64,000 nt of DNA, taken from Ruegeria halocynthiae (GTDB lineage Bacteria > Pseudomonadota > Alphaproteobacteria > Rhodobacterales > Rhodobacteraceae). A model generated the notes under the pieces. It ran no database searches. It saw nothing but the letters and a program-made list of their open reading frames with translations, and was not told the DNA's origin. The stretch spans positions 782,178-846,177 of the forward strand of contig NZ_JQEZ01000003.1 in NCBI RefSeq assembly GCF_000743705.1, read 5' to 3'. Positions 49,364 through 57,928 of the stretch are shown here, one piece after another. The first letter of the stretch is position 1; the number at the start of each line of letters is the position of its first letter. The position numbers and the translations under genes were made by a program.

Positions 49364-50016
49364 CGATGAACAATGTCAGCTTGTCCATTCAGCGCGTTCC
49401 AATTCTGCGGGGCGTCAATCTTGAGATCGAGACCGGCACGACCTGCGGGCTGATTGGCCGAAATGGGGCGGGTAAGACAACCCTGATGCGGTCGATCATG
49501 GGCATTCTGCCCGCCGAACAAGGCAGTATCCGCTTCAACCACACCGATTTGCATGACGCAAAAGCGCATGAACGCGCGATCCTTGGCATTGGATATCTGC
49601 CCGAAGATCGCCGTCTGGTGCCCCATTTCACCGTCGAAGAGAACATTCTGGTTTCACTCTGGGCGACGCGAAACAGCGATCGCTCGCGGTTGAAATGGGT
49701 GTACGAGCTGATGCCCGAAATCGGACGGTTTTCCGAACGCAAGGCCATGACACTAAGCGGTGGTCAACAAAAACTGGTCGCTCTGGCGCGGGCGCTGGTT
49801 GCGGGATCGAACCTGTTGCTGCTGGATGAGCCCTTCGAAGGTGTAGCCCCGGCGCTGGCGCAACGTTTGATGGAGGTGATCGGCAACCTGCGAGGGGAAC
49901 ACCTGACTGTCCTGATCTCGGAATCCGACTATTCGCATTCCGAAAAAGTGGTCGACAAGGTCTATTCAATCGAACGCGGGCAAATCAGCCTGATGTCACA
50001 GACACAGGCGGCATAA
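49357..50016 (+). CDS. ABC importer 1 ATPase, LivF type
   Basis: Second ATP-binding subunit, 219 residues. Walker A is G-R-N-G-A-G-K-T, the signature is L-S-G-G-Q-Q-K-L and Walker B is L-L-L-L-D-E-P-F. The L-P-E-D-R-R-L-V-P-H-F-T-V-E-E-N block is typical of LivF. It forms the ATPase pair with the LivG subunit. The dehydrogenase gene follows after two bases, showing a single transcript. Confidence 0.94.
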   Translation: MLTMNNVSLSIQRVPILRGVNLEIETGTTCGLIGRNGAGKTTLMRSIMGILPAEQGSIRFNHTDLHDAKAHERAILGIGYLPEDRRLVPHFTVEENILVSLWATRNSDRSRLKWVYELMPEIGRFSERKAMTLSGGQQKLVALARALVAGSNLLLLDEPFEGVAPALAQRLMEVIGNLRGEHLTVLISESDYSHSEKVVDKVYSIERGQISLMSQTQAA

Positions 50017-50018
50017 GC

Positions 50019-51191
50019 ATGGATGATTTTACCTTCAACACCACCGCATCCATTCGCCAGGGCTGGGGAACCGCCGCGAAACTGGGCGATATTTTAGGCA
50101 GCCTTCCCATCCCCAATGACCAGGCTAAGGTGCTGTTTGTCACCGATCCCGGGATCATGAAACTGGGCCTTGCGGCGGATGCAATCGAAAACCTCAGGGC
50201 GTGCGGGTTGGATGTGGTCATTTATGACCAGGTTCAGGCAGATCCAAAAGCCGCATCCGTTCTGGAAGCTGTCGCTTTGGCAAAGCAGCACGTGGTGTCC
50301 TGCGTTGTGGGTTTTGGCGGTGGCAGTTCGATGGATGTGGCCAAGATGATTGCGCTTTTGGCCAACACCGATCAACCGCTGGACGACATGTATGGGGTCA
50401 ATCAGGCCCGCGGAACACGCCTGCCGCTGGTTCTGGTTCCGACGACCGCAGGGACCGGGTCCGAGGTCACAGCCGTTTCGATCCTGACAACCGGCACAGA
50501 CGAGAAAAAGGGCGTGGTGTCGCCAATCCTTCTGCCCGACATTGCGGTGCTAGACGCAAAGCTGACGCTGGGATTGCCGCCCCACATTACCGCCGCGACG
50601 GGCGTGGACGCGATGGTTCACGCGATCGAGGCGTATACCTCAAGAAGTCCAAACAGCAATCCGATCTCACGCGTGCTGGCCAAACAGGCGCTGGCAATGC
50701 TCGGGTCGGGCATCCGGCAAGCCGTCATGAACGGCAGCGACCGTCAGGCCCGCGAACAGATGCTTTTGGGATCAATGTTGGCGGGACAGGCTTTTGCAAA
50801 CGCGCCGGTTGCAGCGGTCCACGCGCTTGCTTATCCGGTCGGCAGCCTGTTTCACGTCCCGCACGGGCTATCCAACGCGTTGGTTCTTGAGGCGGTGATG
50901 CGGTTCAATGCCCCGGACTGCGGGGCGGAATATGCCGAACTTGCACCCCTTGTCTTTCCCGACATCGATATCACGCGCGACGCTCAGACCATATCCGCCG
51001 AATTCATCGAACGTCTGGGGCAGCTTAACGTTGAACTGGGTCTGGCACGTGGCTTACAGCAGGTCGGCATTACCGCATCGGATATCCCCCGGTTGGCCAC
51101 TGACGCCATGAATCAAACACGACTGTTGGTGAACAATCCGCGCACCCTGAAACAAGAGGACGCCGCGCGTATCTACGAAGCATCGCTCTGA
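50019..51191 (+). CDS. iron-containing alcohol dehydrogenase
   Basis: Group III (Fe-dependent) alcohol dehydrogenase of 390 residues, cytoplasmic. The cofactor site is G-G-G-S-S-M-D-V-A-K near residue 97. Metal-ligand regions are T-G-V-D-A-M-V-H-A-I-E-A and H-A-L-A-Y-P-V-G-S-L-F-H-V-P-H-G. The family oxidises or reduces alcohol/aldehyde pairs such as butanol, propanediol or lactaldehyde; the substrate cannot be told. It follows the ATPase gene by two bases, so it very likely acts on the imported compound or a product of it. Confidence 0.93.
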   Translation: MDDFTFNTTASIRQGWGTAAKLGDILGSLPIPNDQAKVLFVTDPGIMKLGLAADAIENLRACGLDVVIYDQVQADPKAASVLEAVALAKQHVVSCVVGFGGGSSMDVAKMIALLANTDQPLDDMYGVNQARGTRLPLVLVPTTAGTGSEVTAVSILTTGTDEKKGVVSPILLPDIAVLDAKLTLGLPPHITAATGVDAMVHAIEAYTSRSPNSNPISRVLAKQALAMLGSGIRQAVMNGSDRQAREQMLLGSMLAGQAFANAPVAAVHALAYPVGSLFHVPHGLSNALVLEAVMRFNAPDCGAEYAELAPLVFPDIDITRDAQTISAEFIERLGQLNVELGLARGLQQVGITASDIPRLATDAMNQTRLLVNNPRTLKQEDAARIYEASL

Positions 51192-51271
51192 CGCGATCAG
51201 AAGCCGGCGTCTCTCGGTCGTCGCCAGCACTTGAACCAAGGGACCGGGGAACCAAAAGGGAGGAAGGCCAA

Positions 51272-52216
51272 ATGAAAAAACTGGCTATTGCAACCGCCGT
51301 ATTGTGCGGCATGACAACTGCGGGATTGGCGCAGGATTGGCGCGAGTCGCCATGGGGGCCTGACGATGAAATCGGGGCTGCAAACCATATTTCCGCTGAA
51401 AGTGTTCTTGCAGCGTCCAAGCTTATCAAGACAGGCAAAACTTACAATTTGGGGATCGTAGTCGATTCCGATACCCCGGCATTTTCACCCCGTTCGCTGA
51501 GCATTACCGTCCTTCAGCCGAACCAGATCACAACACAGGGTCTAGGCACCAACGGGATGACCTATAATGACGATATCTTTATGGGATGGCTCGGCATTGG
51601 CCCGCAGATTGACGGGCTTGGCCACATTGGAATCGAGCATGAATACTATAACGGTCTGCACGGCGCAGAGGTTGCCAAAGCCGACGGGCTGGCCAAGCTG
51701 GGCCTGGAAAACCTGCCACCTATCGTGACCCGCGGCGTGCTGCTTGATATGTCCGCCCATTATGGTCAGGACATTGTAAAAGAGGGCACGGCCTACACCA
51801 AGGAAGACATTATCGCCGCAGCTCAGTCGCAGGATGTTGAATTGAAAAAAGGCGATACCGTCCTGTTCCACTCAGGCTGGCTGAACCTGCTTGATGGTGA
51901 GAACCAGGATCACGATCGCTATGTGTCTGTCGAGCCGGGCCTTGGCATCACTGGGGCGGAATATCTTGCGGAAATTGGTGTTGTCGCTGTCGGGGCTGAC
52001 ACATGGGGCCTAGAAGCGCTGCCTTTTGAAAAAGGTACAGACGGTGTCTTTGCCGTCCACCAGATCCTGATACCGCAGAATGGCATCTATATTCTTGAGA
52101 ATATGGATACACGTGAGATGGTCAAGGATGAGGCCTGGGAATTCATGTTTGTTCTTGGTGTGACGCGGCTGAAGGGGGCTGTTCAAATGATGATCAACCC
52201 AACGGCAATTCGCTGA
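51272..52216 (+). CDS. exported cyclase-family metal-dependent hydrolase
   Basis: Protein of 314 residues with a signal peptide (1-20, ending G-L-A), then a cyclase-superfamily domain (kynurenine formamidase/isatin hydrolase type). The metal-binding region, H-x-G-T-H-x-D in classical members, here reads Q-I-D-G-L-G-H-I-G-I-E-H, with later D-T-V-L-F-H-S-G-W. The conserved V-G-A-D-T-W-G-L-E and V-H-Q-I-L-I-P are present. Relatives hydrolyse cyclic amides or similar bonds. Being periplasmic, it could prepare the substrate for importer 1. A strong ribosome site (GGGAGGAAGG) lies just upstream. Confidence 0.85.
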   Translation: MKKLAIATAVLCGMTTAGLAQDWRESPWGPDDEIGAANHISAESVLAASKLIKTGKTYNLGIVVDSDTPAFSPRSLSITVLQPNQITTQGLGTNGMTYNDDIFMGWLGIGPQIDGLGHIGIEHEYYNGLHGAEVAKADGLAKLGLENLPPIVTRGVLLDMSAHYGQDIVKEGTAYTKEDIIAAAQSQDVELKKGDTVLFHSGWLNLLDGENQDHDRYVSVEPGLGITGAEYLAEIGVVAVGADTWGLEALPFEKGTDGVFAVHQILIPQNGIYILENMDTREMVKDEAWEFMFVLGVTRLKGAVQMMINPTAIR

Positions 52217-52223
52217 AGACTAT

Positions 52224-52248
52224 CGACCGAGGGGCCATCCCTCGGTCG
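52224..52248 (+). terminator. hairpin after the importer 1 operon
   Basis: A perfect 10-bp stem (CGACCGAGGG at 52224-52233 and its complement at 52239-52248) with a 5-base loop, eight bases after the hydrolase stop. There is no T run, so it may protect the 3' end or need Rho rather than act as a classical terminator. Confidence 0.5.
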
Positions 52249-52290
52249 CCAACAAATCCAGTATCGACTGATCGAAAAAGTGATTTTGTG

Positions 52291-53099
52291 GGTATTGCCA
52301 AGTTGTTGACGTGAGCTTGTGAGGTATTGGCAAAGGAAGGTTCAGGCCGCCATTTCGGCGGTGTAATCGTCCCAAAGGTTGAACGCATCAGAACGGGTGT
52401 GGCGGTTTGAGTTTGCAGTGAGTTGATATCGGCGGTGACTGAAGATCAGGTTGATTTGGTCATGCGCGGGCAGAAATCTCTGGGCATGCTGGTGAGATTT
52501 GAACCGGCCCATTATTTTCTCTCGTTTGCGGGTTGGTCGATGCGACACTTCGATTGCGTTGTTTAGACCTTTGTGGGCACGATGGTCAGCGTCCGGTGCC
52601 GGTGTTTTGATCGGCTTGATGTAGCTGCGCAGCTTGTCAGTCACGGCGACTCCGGGTTCGCCAAATTTGGCAACCAGCCCTTTGAAGAAGCGCTTTGCGG
52701 CTTTGGCGTTTCGGCGCGTTTGCACGAGAATGTCGAGCACATCGCCATTTGCAGCGATCGCGCGCCACAACCAGTGCTTCTTGCCACGGATTGTGATCAC
52801 GACCTCGTCCAAATGCCACTTGTCGTTCGGCTGCGGCCGATCACGGCGAATGCAATCTGCAAAGTGCTGACCGAAGCGATTTACCCACAGCCGAACGGCT
52901 TCCCGGCTGACGATCACGCCCTTCGCAGTCAACAGATCCTCGACGTCAGCTGTGCTCAACGCAAAGCGATGGTAAGCCCAAACCGCGTAGGCAATGATCT
53001 CGCGAGGAAAGCGAAATCCCTTCAGGCGCAGCATGATCGTTAGGATGTTCATTAGCGCGACATAGCTGGATCACTCAGCCTGAACAACTTGGCAATACC
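52291..53099 (-). mobile_element. IS6 family insertion sequence, 809 bp
   Basis: Perfect 17-bp inverted repeats, GGTATTGCCAAGTTGTT at 52291 and its complement ending at 53099, bound one intact transposase gene. The 8-base flanks (ATTTTGTG left, GATCAGAC right) do not match, so there is no target duplication. This is expected if recombination or cointegrate formation removed one side. Confidence 0.93.
52342..53052 (-). CDS. IS6 family transposase
   Basis: DDE transposase of 236 residues, the usual length for IS6/IS26 relatives and apparently intact. The N-terminal helix-turn-helix region contains Y-A-V-W-A-Y-H-R-F-A-L-S. The three catalytic acids are in W-H-L-D-E-V, V-A-V-T-D-K-L-R-S-Y and N-A-I-E-V-S-H-R-P-T-R-K-R-E. 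It is probably active. IS6 elements move by replicative (cointegrate) or targeted conservative transposition and often shape accessory regions. Confidence 0.95.
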   Translation of the reverse strand: MNILTIMLRLKGFRFPREIIAYAVWAYHRFALSTADVEDLLTAKGVIVSREAVRLWVNRFGQHFADCIRRDRPQPNDKWHLDEVVITIRGKKHWLWRAIAANGDVLDILVQTRRNAKAAKRFFKGLVAKFGEPGVAVTDKLRSYIKPIKTPAPDADHRAHKGLNNAIEVSHRPTRKREKIMGRFKSHQHAQRFLPAHDQINLIFSHRRYQLTANSNRHTRSDAFNLWDDYTAEMAA

Positions 53100-53140
53100 G
53101 ATCAGACACCCAGCACTTCGGAAATTGATGTTTCGCCAAA

Positions 53141-53488
53141 TCACACAATCACTATTGTTCCCTTCATGTGTGGATGAAAAGCACAGAAATATTTTGTTTC
53201 CATGTCTTTAGTAACCTCGATTTTGGCGCTGACACCGTTCACTATCTCTCCAGTGTCCCAACCGAACTCATCGGCTGTCGCAGTATGAGGTGCCAGATCC
53301 TCATTGGTCCATCGAATGGTATCACCAACAGACACGTTCAGAAGCTTTGGCGTGAACGTGAATGCCTTGATATTGACTTCGTGGACTACGGGATCTGCCG
53401 CCCGAGCCCGTGTTCGGGTTAAAGCCAGAGCGACCGCCGATGCGGCCGCTCCAACCATCACGCGACGGCGTGAATGGGCTTTTCCCAT
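53141..53488 (-). CDS. exported cupredoxin (amicyanin/plastocyanin-like)
   Basis: Type I copper protein of 115 residues with a twin-arginine-like signal (S-R-R-R-V-M-V near residue 6, cleavage about residue 30). Copper ligands H68 (A-P-H-T-A), C102, H105 and M108 (F-C-A-F-H-P-H-M) are all present, so it should carry electrons in the periplasm. Its ATG shares bases with the stop of the DUF4142 gene (TGATG), so the pair is translationally coupled. It ends 41 bases from the IS6 element. Confidence 0.9.
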   Translation of the reverse strand: MGKAHSRRRVMVGAAASAVALALTRTRARAADPVVHEVNIKAFTFTPKLLNVSVGDTIRWTNEDLAPHTATADEFGWDTGEIVNGVSAKIEVTKDMETKYFCAFHPHMKGTIVIV

Positions 53489-54012
53489 CACTGCAGCGCC
53501 TCGACCATCATTTCGGCGTGGCCTTCATGGGCTTTAAAGATTTCAAGACCCTGCTCGAACAGAGCCTTCACCTCGGCATTGTCGATATTGGGGATCATTG
53601 TGTTTTCCACCAGATCATTCACCGCCTGGTGATAGGCCAATTCATTGGCTGCATAAGCGGCATCAAATTCTGCGCCACGCAGCTTGACGAAGCCATCGAT
53701 GATCTCTTCGGCATTGGCATTCAGCGTCTGGCTGAACGCGTTGTCCTGCGCTGACGCTCCCAATTTTTCGAGCAGGCCCAGGGCCGCTTCGTTCACGGCA
53801 GTATGGTCACGGATCATCGTGTTTGCGAATTCATGGATGTCGGGATTCGACGACAAAGCCAGCGCCAGATAGGCATATCGAATGTCGATGTTGTCGGCCG
53901 TATAGGCAATGTGAGCGTATTCGAGATCGCTCATCTCGGCGACGTCCTGCGCAGAGGCTTGAGTGCCAGTCATGGCAAGTGCCACAGCAAATGCGGAAAT
54001 CAGTTTCTTCAT
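53488..54012 (-). CDS. DUF4142 family exported protein
   Basis: Protein of 174 residues with a signal peptide (1-21, ending A-S-A before Q-D-V). The mature part is predicted all-helical and ferritin-like, with the DUF4142 pattern E-F-A-N-T-M-I-R-D-H-T-A-V-N-E-A-A-L and several histidine and glutamate residues that could bind metal. It is coupled to the downstream cupredoxin gene. The function of the family is unknown. Confidence 0.88.
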   Translation of the reverse strand: MKKLISAFAVALAMTGTQASAQDVAEMSDLEYAHIAYTADNIDIRYAYLALALSSNPDIHEFANTMIRDHTAVNEAALGLLEKLGASAQDNAFSQTLNANAEEIIDGFVKLRGAEFDAAYAANELAYHQAVNDLVENTMIPNIDNAEVKALFEQGLEIFKAHEGHAEMMVEALQ

Positions 54013-54151
54013 TTTGGAGACTCCACTGAGTGTTACGATGGCAATAGGAGTAATCCGAACTATGAAGTGAGATATATGCGGGAACGTACGGTTAATCGTG
54101 CAGATCGTTCAAGCAACTGTACAAAAGCGCAAAATACTGCGATGAAAATGT

Positions 54152-55106
54152 ATGCTCGACCTGCTTAGCGATATCCTCACGAAACTGTCTGTTCGAGGTG
54201 CGCTCTATTTTCGAACTTCGCTGACCACCCCTTGGGGGATTGAAGTTCCCAAGTTCGAAAACGTCGCCCGATTTCATTTTGCCCATAGGGGCAATTGCCT
54301 GATCGAAGTTAAGGGATATGAAAAAGTGGTGGCGCTGGAACAGGGCGATCTGTTGATTATTCCGCATGGCGCGTCACACAAGTTGTACTGCGCGGCCGAA
54401 ACAAGAGATGCGGTTTTGCCTCTGGACACGGTCATCGAACGTTCGGGATACACAGGCACTGGGGTTCTGGTTTACGGCGGCGACGGGGATGAGCGTGACA
54501 CGCACACTTATATGCGGCCATTTTTCATTCGACCCTCATGCAAAACATATTCTGTTGGAACGCCTGCCACCGATCATTCACCTCAGGAATTACGGGGAAA
54601 CCGCTGGAAAATGGATGGAGGCGACACTGCGCATGATCGGAGATGAGGCCGGGGGTCTTCGACTGGGCGGCGATCTCATTGCTTTGAAGATGTCAGAAGC
54701 CATTCTTGCGCAGGCCATACGTTCGTTTGTGGAAAGTGACGAATCCTCGAGATGGGGCTTGAACGGATTCTCTGATCACCATCTGGCCCGGGCCCTTGAC
54801 GCGTTTCACAAGGATCCAAGCGCATCCTGGACAATAGAAACAATGGCGGGCTTTGCAGGCATGTCACGAACAAACTTTGCGGTTCAGTTTCAGAAAAAGA
54901 TGGCGATGTCGCCAATGCAATATGTTACAGCTTGGCGGCTGGAGATCGCCAAACAGTGTCTCACTGACCCATCAAGTTCTGTTTCGGATGCAGCGGAACG
55001 TGCTGGGTACGCATCGGATTCTGCTTTTGCACGCGTTTTCAAGAGGGAAATTGGCCTCTCACCTGCCGGCTTCCGTCGGCAAATCACGTTAACATCGACG
55101 CATTAA
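54152..55106 (+). pseudogene. cupin/AraC family transcriptional regulator with a frameshift
   Basis: The first part is a cupin-type sensing domain: H-R-G-N-C-L-I-E-V-K-G, then L-E-Q-G-D-L-L-I-I-P-H-G. At about 54505-54508, after G-D-E-R-D-T-H, the frame changes. The continuation L-I-C-G-H-F-S-F-D-P-H-A-K-H-I-L-L runs in another frame to a complete AraC DNA-binding domain with two helix-turn-helices (M-A-G-F-A-G-M-S-R-T-N-F and A-A-E-R-A-G-Y-A-S-D-S-A-F-A-R-V-F). One extra base or two missing bases would explain it. Either the gene is newly inactivated or the sequence has an error. It is divergent from the DUF4142/cupredoxin pair. Confidence 0.83.
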
Positions 55107-55143
55107 ACCGGACGCTCACCTACCTTTTTTGAGCGACCGGTTT
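55105..55143 (+). terminator. hairpin after the AraC gene
   Basis: AAACCGG-A-CGCTCA and its near-perfect complement form a 14-position stem with one mismatch around an 11-base loop, starting at the AraC stop codon. The T run is in the loop rather than after the stem, so termination is uncertain. Confidence 0.4.
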
Positions 55144-55306
55144 GTCTAAGATTTTTTGATGCGGGCCAGTGCGTTAGGTTTGTGTCGGGCGACCTGACCC
55201 GCGTTGACAAATCTGGGGTTAAACGATTCAGTTTTCAGGGATCACAGTATCGGCCAAACAACCTGGAAGACGTCTCCGACTGGGGCACTCTTACACGGTA
55301 TTACAG

Positions 55307-56338
55307 TTATTGTTTTGCTGGCGATGCCTGGTCTGTGCGGGATGGCTCGGCTTTCACCATTTTCTCCACTCCTGCCGAAATGACACCGCTCAAGCCCTTG
55401 GGCAACAACAAAACAAACAAGATCAGCACTGTACCAACCAGAGCGTTCTGGATATCGCCCCAGCCTTTGGCGAACTCGATCAACAGCATCATTGCCGCTG
55501 CACCCACAATTGGCCCCCAGGTTGATTTCAGGCCGCCAACCACGATCATGGCCATGACTATGACGAGGGTGGGAAATTCAAACAAGCTTGGTCCTGCAAA
55601 GCGAAAATGGGCGGCGTAGACGGCTCCGGTCAGGCCGGTAAAAAACGCCGTGACGACAAAAGCAACTACGTGAAATCTGGTTCGGTTCATCCCACGTGCG
55701 GCGGCGTAAACACGGCTGTCATGCAAGGCGCGGAAGGCCAGGCCTAGCCGCCCATGAATGACGACAATTGAGGCAAGCAGAGACAGCAACAAAACGGTGA
55801 GCACCACAAAGTAATTCCCGACGATCCACTTACCCTTCAGAAGCTTTCGGAACCCAAGGTCATCGAACCCCGAGAACCCCTGCCCCCCACCAAAAAGCGG
55901 CAAACAGCGCCCTCCGTGAGACATGAAGCATTCGACATCGGTTCGGATCAGGCTATCGACCATAAAGACGATGGCAAAGGTCAGCAGGGCGACATAGGGC
56001 ATGGTCAGACGAAGGCAGGCGATCCCGATGATGAACGCAGCGACAGCGGCGACAACTGCGCCAACCGGCATCGAGAGCCAGGGCGTGACGTCATAGAACA
56101 CGCCGAGCATCCCGACAGAATAGGCACCAATGGCAAAAAACAGCATCTGGCCCAGGGAAAAGACACCTGCATGGCCCAGCAGCACATTCCACTGGATTGC
56201 GACGGATGCCCAGATCATGAACAAGACGATTTCGCCCAGAAAGTAGCGCTGAGTCACAAAAAATGGCACCACCGCCATAAGTGCAGCAAAACCGATCAGG
56301 CCGACAAGGTGTCGGGTCAATACGCCGGATCCCATCAT
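55307..56338 (-). CDS. ABC importer 2 permease, LivM type
   Basis: Permease of 343 residues with about nine to ten hydrophobic segments. The LivM signature G-V-F-S-L-G-Q-M-L-F-F-A-I-G-A-Y and the loop F-R-A-L-H-D-S-R-V-Y-A-A-A-R-G-M-N are present. The C-terminal tail is short and charged. It is the last gene of importer 2; its ATG overlaps the LivH stop (ATGA). The 200 bases beyond its stop separate it from the AraC gene. Confidence 0.93.
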   Translation of the reverse strand: MMGSGVLTRHLVGLIGFAALMAVVPFFVTQRYFLGEIVLFMIWASVAIQWNVLLGHAGVFSLGQMLFFAIGAYSVGMLGVFYDVTPWLSMPVGAVVAAVAAFIIGIACLRLTMPYVALLTFAIVFMVDSLIRTDVECFMSHGGRCLPLFGGGQGFSGFDDLGFRKLLKGKWIVGNYFVVLTVLLLSLLASIVVIHGRLGLAFRALHDSRVYAAARGMNRTRFHVVAFVVTAFFTGLTGAVYAAHFRFAGPSLFEFPTLVIVMAMIVVGGLKSTWGPIVGAAAMMLLIEFAKGWGDIQNALVGTVLILFVLLLPKGLSGVISAGVEKMVKAEPSRTDQASPAKQ

Positions 56339-57213
56339 GATCGTATCACCTCTGCTTTACCGAAAAGACCCGCGGGCCGAAAAATCAGGACCAAAATCAC
56401 CAGCCCCAGCAGAATGGGAAAGCCAAATCGCGCCCCGAAGTAATAGCCAATCGCGGCTTCCATCACCCCCAGCGCAAGGGCTGTCATACCTGCGCCTGCA
56501 ACGCTGCCGAGACCGGCAACCACACAGATGACAAAGGCCCGGATCAGCGGGTTGGTTCCCATTCCGGGTGACAAGCTGGCCATGGAGGAAATCAGGATGC
56601 CCGCAGCGGCAGCCAGCACACCGGCAATGATGATGACCTGCAGATATGTCCGCTCGGTTTTCACCCCCATCAGCTTGGCCGCGTCCTGGTTCATCGCGGT
56701 GGCGCGGATGGCCAGCCCAAACCGGGTTTTCTTGAGCAGCCACGCCGTTGCACCAATCAGGACGGCGGCCGTGACAAGAATGGCCAGTGATTGATACGGA
56801 ACCGCAACATTGCCGATCCTGAAGGTTCCCTCGATCTGGGCCGGCTGCCGGAACGGATAAGCACCATAGTACTTCAGGATCAGGTCCTGAAGCAGGATTG
56901 CGACACCCGCCGTTGCAACCATGATCGTTGTTCTGAAATCCTCGCGATCCAGCATGAACCGCACGATGACAAGGTGCATGAGGGCCCCAACGGCCCCTCC
57001 GGCGGTCAGACCTGCCAGAATTGCGATGCCAAGGGGCAGGTTCAGAACGGCGGCTGCCGAATAGGTGACATAGGCCCCGATGGTCATGAACAGCCCATGG
57101 GCCATGTTGAACATGCCCATTGTCCCGAATGTCAGGGCAAGGCCCACAGAGGCAAGCGCATACATGGCCCCCAATGTGACACCCGAGACGATAATTTGCA
57201 CGATGGCATCCAA
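56335..57213 (-). CDS. ABC importer 2 permease, LivH type
   Basis: Permease of 292 residues with about eight hydrophobic segments. The LivH pattern L-T-F-G-T-M-G-M-F-N-M-A-H-G-L-F-M-T-I-G lies near residue 28, and F-V-I-C-V-V-A-G-L-G-S-V-A-G-A-G-M near residue 235. The cytoplasmic loop R-A-T-A-M-N-Q-D-A-A-K-L-M-G is the contact site for the ATPases. It starts four bases after the LivF gene and overlaps LivM. Confidence 0.93.
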   Translation of the reverse strand: MDAIVQIIVSGVTLGAMYALASVGLALTFGTMGMFNMAHGLFMTIGAYVTYSAAAVLNLPLGIAILAGLTAGGAVGALMHLVIVRFMLDREDFRTTIMVATAGVAILLQDLILKYYGAYPFRQPAQIEGTFRIGNVAVPYQSLAILVTAAVLIGATAWLLKKTRFGLAIRATAMNQDAAKLMGVKTERTYLQVIIIAGVLAAAAGILISSMASLSPGMGTNPLIRAFVICVVAGLGSVAGAGMTALALGVMEAAIGYYFGARFGFPILLGLVILVLIFRPAGLFGKAEVIRS

Positions 57214-57217
57214 ACCG

Positions 57218-57928
57218 TCAGCCTCCCAGATAAGTTTTTAGAACGTCGCCCGATTGTCTCAGGTCGTCGGCATTTCCGGTCCAGGCAAAATGTCCGCCGT
57301 CCATCAGCAAAAACGCACTGGCCACATCGGCCACGCGACTTGGGTTTTCCTCGACAACAATGATGGACCGGTCTTCGCGCGCCAGTTTGCCAAGCGCGTC
57401 GTAGATCTGTTCGACGATCAGCGGTGCCAGCCCCAGTGAGGGCTCATCAATCATGGTCAGCTTGCCGTTGGCCATCATTCCGCGCCCGATCCCGACCATT
57501 CGGCGTTCACCGCCCGACAGGCTCTCAGTGCGCTGCGTGCGGCGTTCCCGCAGGCGGGGGAAAAGTTCGAAAACTTCGTCCAGATTGGCCTTGATCGCAT
57601 TTGTGTCCGTGCGGGCAAACGCCCCCATCAGCAGGTTTTCCTCGACGGTCATGGCGGTGAACAGCTGATCCCCCTGGGGCACAAGAACGACCCCCCGGCG
57701 CGCCCGGTCCGGGGCACCTGCGGGCAGTCTGTTGCCGTCAAAAACCATCTCGCCTTCCCAACTGGGCAATAGGCCGGCAATAGCCTTTAGTAGGGTCGAT
57801 TTACCGTGCCCATTCGGGCCGATCACAGCAGTGACACTGCCAATGGGAATATCCAGATCCAGCCCATGCAGAACCTTTTGATGGCGATACCCCGAGCTTA
57901 GCCCCCGGACGGATAACAACGGGGTCAT
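57218..57928 (-). CDS. ABC importer 2 ATPase, LivF type
   Basis: ATP-binding subunit of 236 residues. Walker A is G-P-N-G-H-G-K-S, the signature is L-S-G-G-E-R-R-M and Walker B is L-T-M-I-D-E-P-S. The V-L-V-P-Q-G-D-Q-L-F-T-A-M-T-V-E-E-N block is typical of LivF. It overlaps the end of the LivG gene by four bases. Confidence 0.94.
   Translation of the reverse strand: MTPLLSVRGLSSGYRHQKVLHGLDLDIPIGSVTAVIGPNGHGKSTLLKAIAGLLPSWEGEMVFDGNRLPAGAPDRARRGVVLVPQGDQLFTAMTVEENLLMGAFARTDTNAIKANLDEVFELFPRLRERRTQRTESLSGGERRMVGIGRGMMANGKLTMIDEPSLGLAPLIVEQIYDALGKLAREDRSIIVVEENPSRVADVASAFLLMDGGHFAWTGNADDLRQSGDVLKTYLGG

Noticed and set aside
55105..55143. CGCTCA...TGAGCG near the AraC stop as another copy of the importer 1 operator
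   Set aside because: The half-sites are turned outward (CGCTCA before TGAGCG) with an 11-base gap, unlike the four true sites. It is better read as part of a hairpin.
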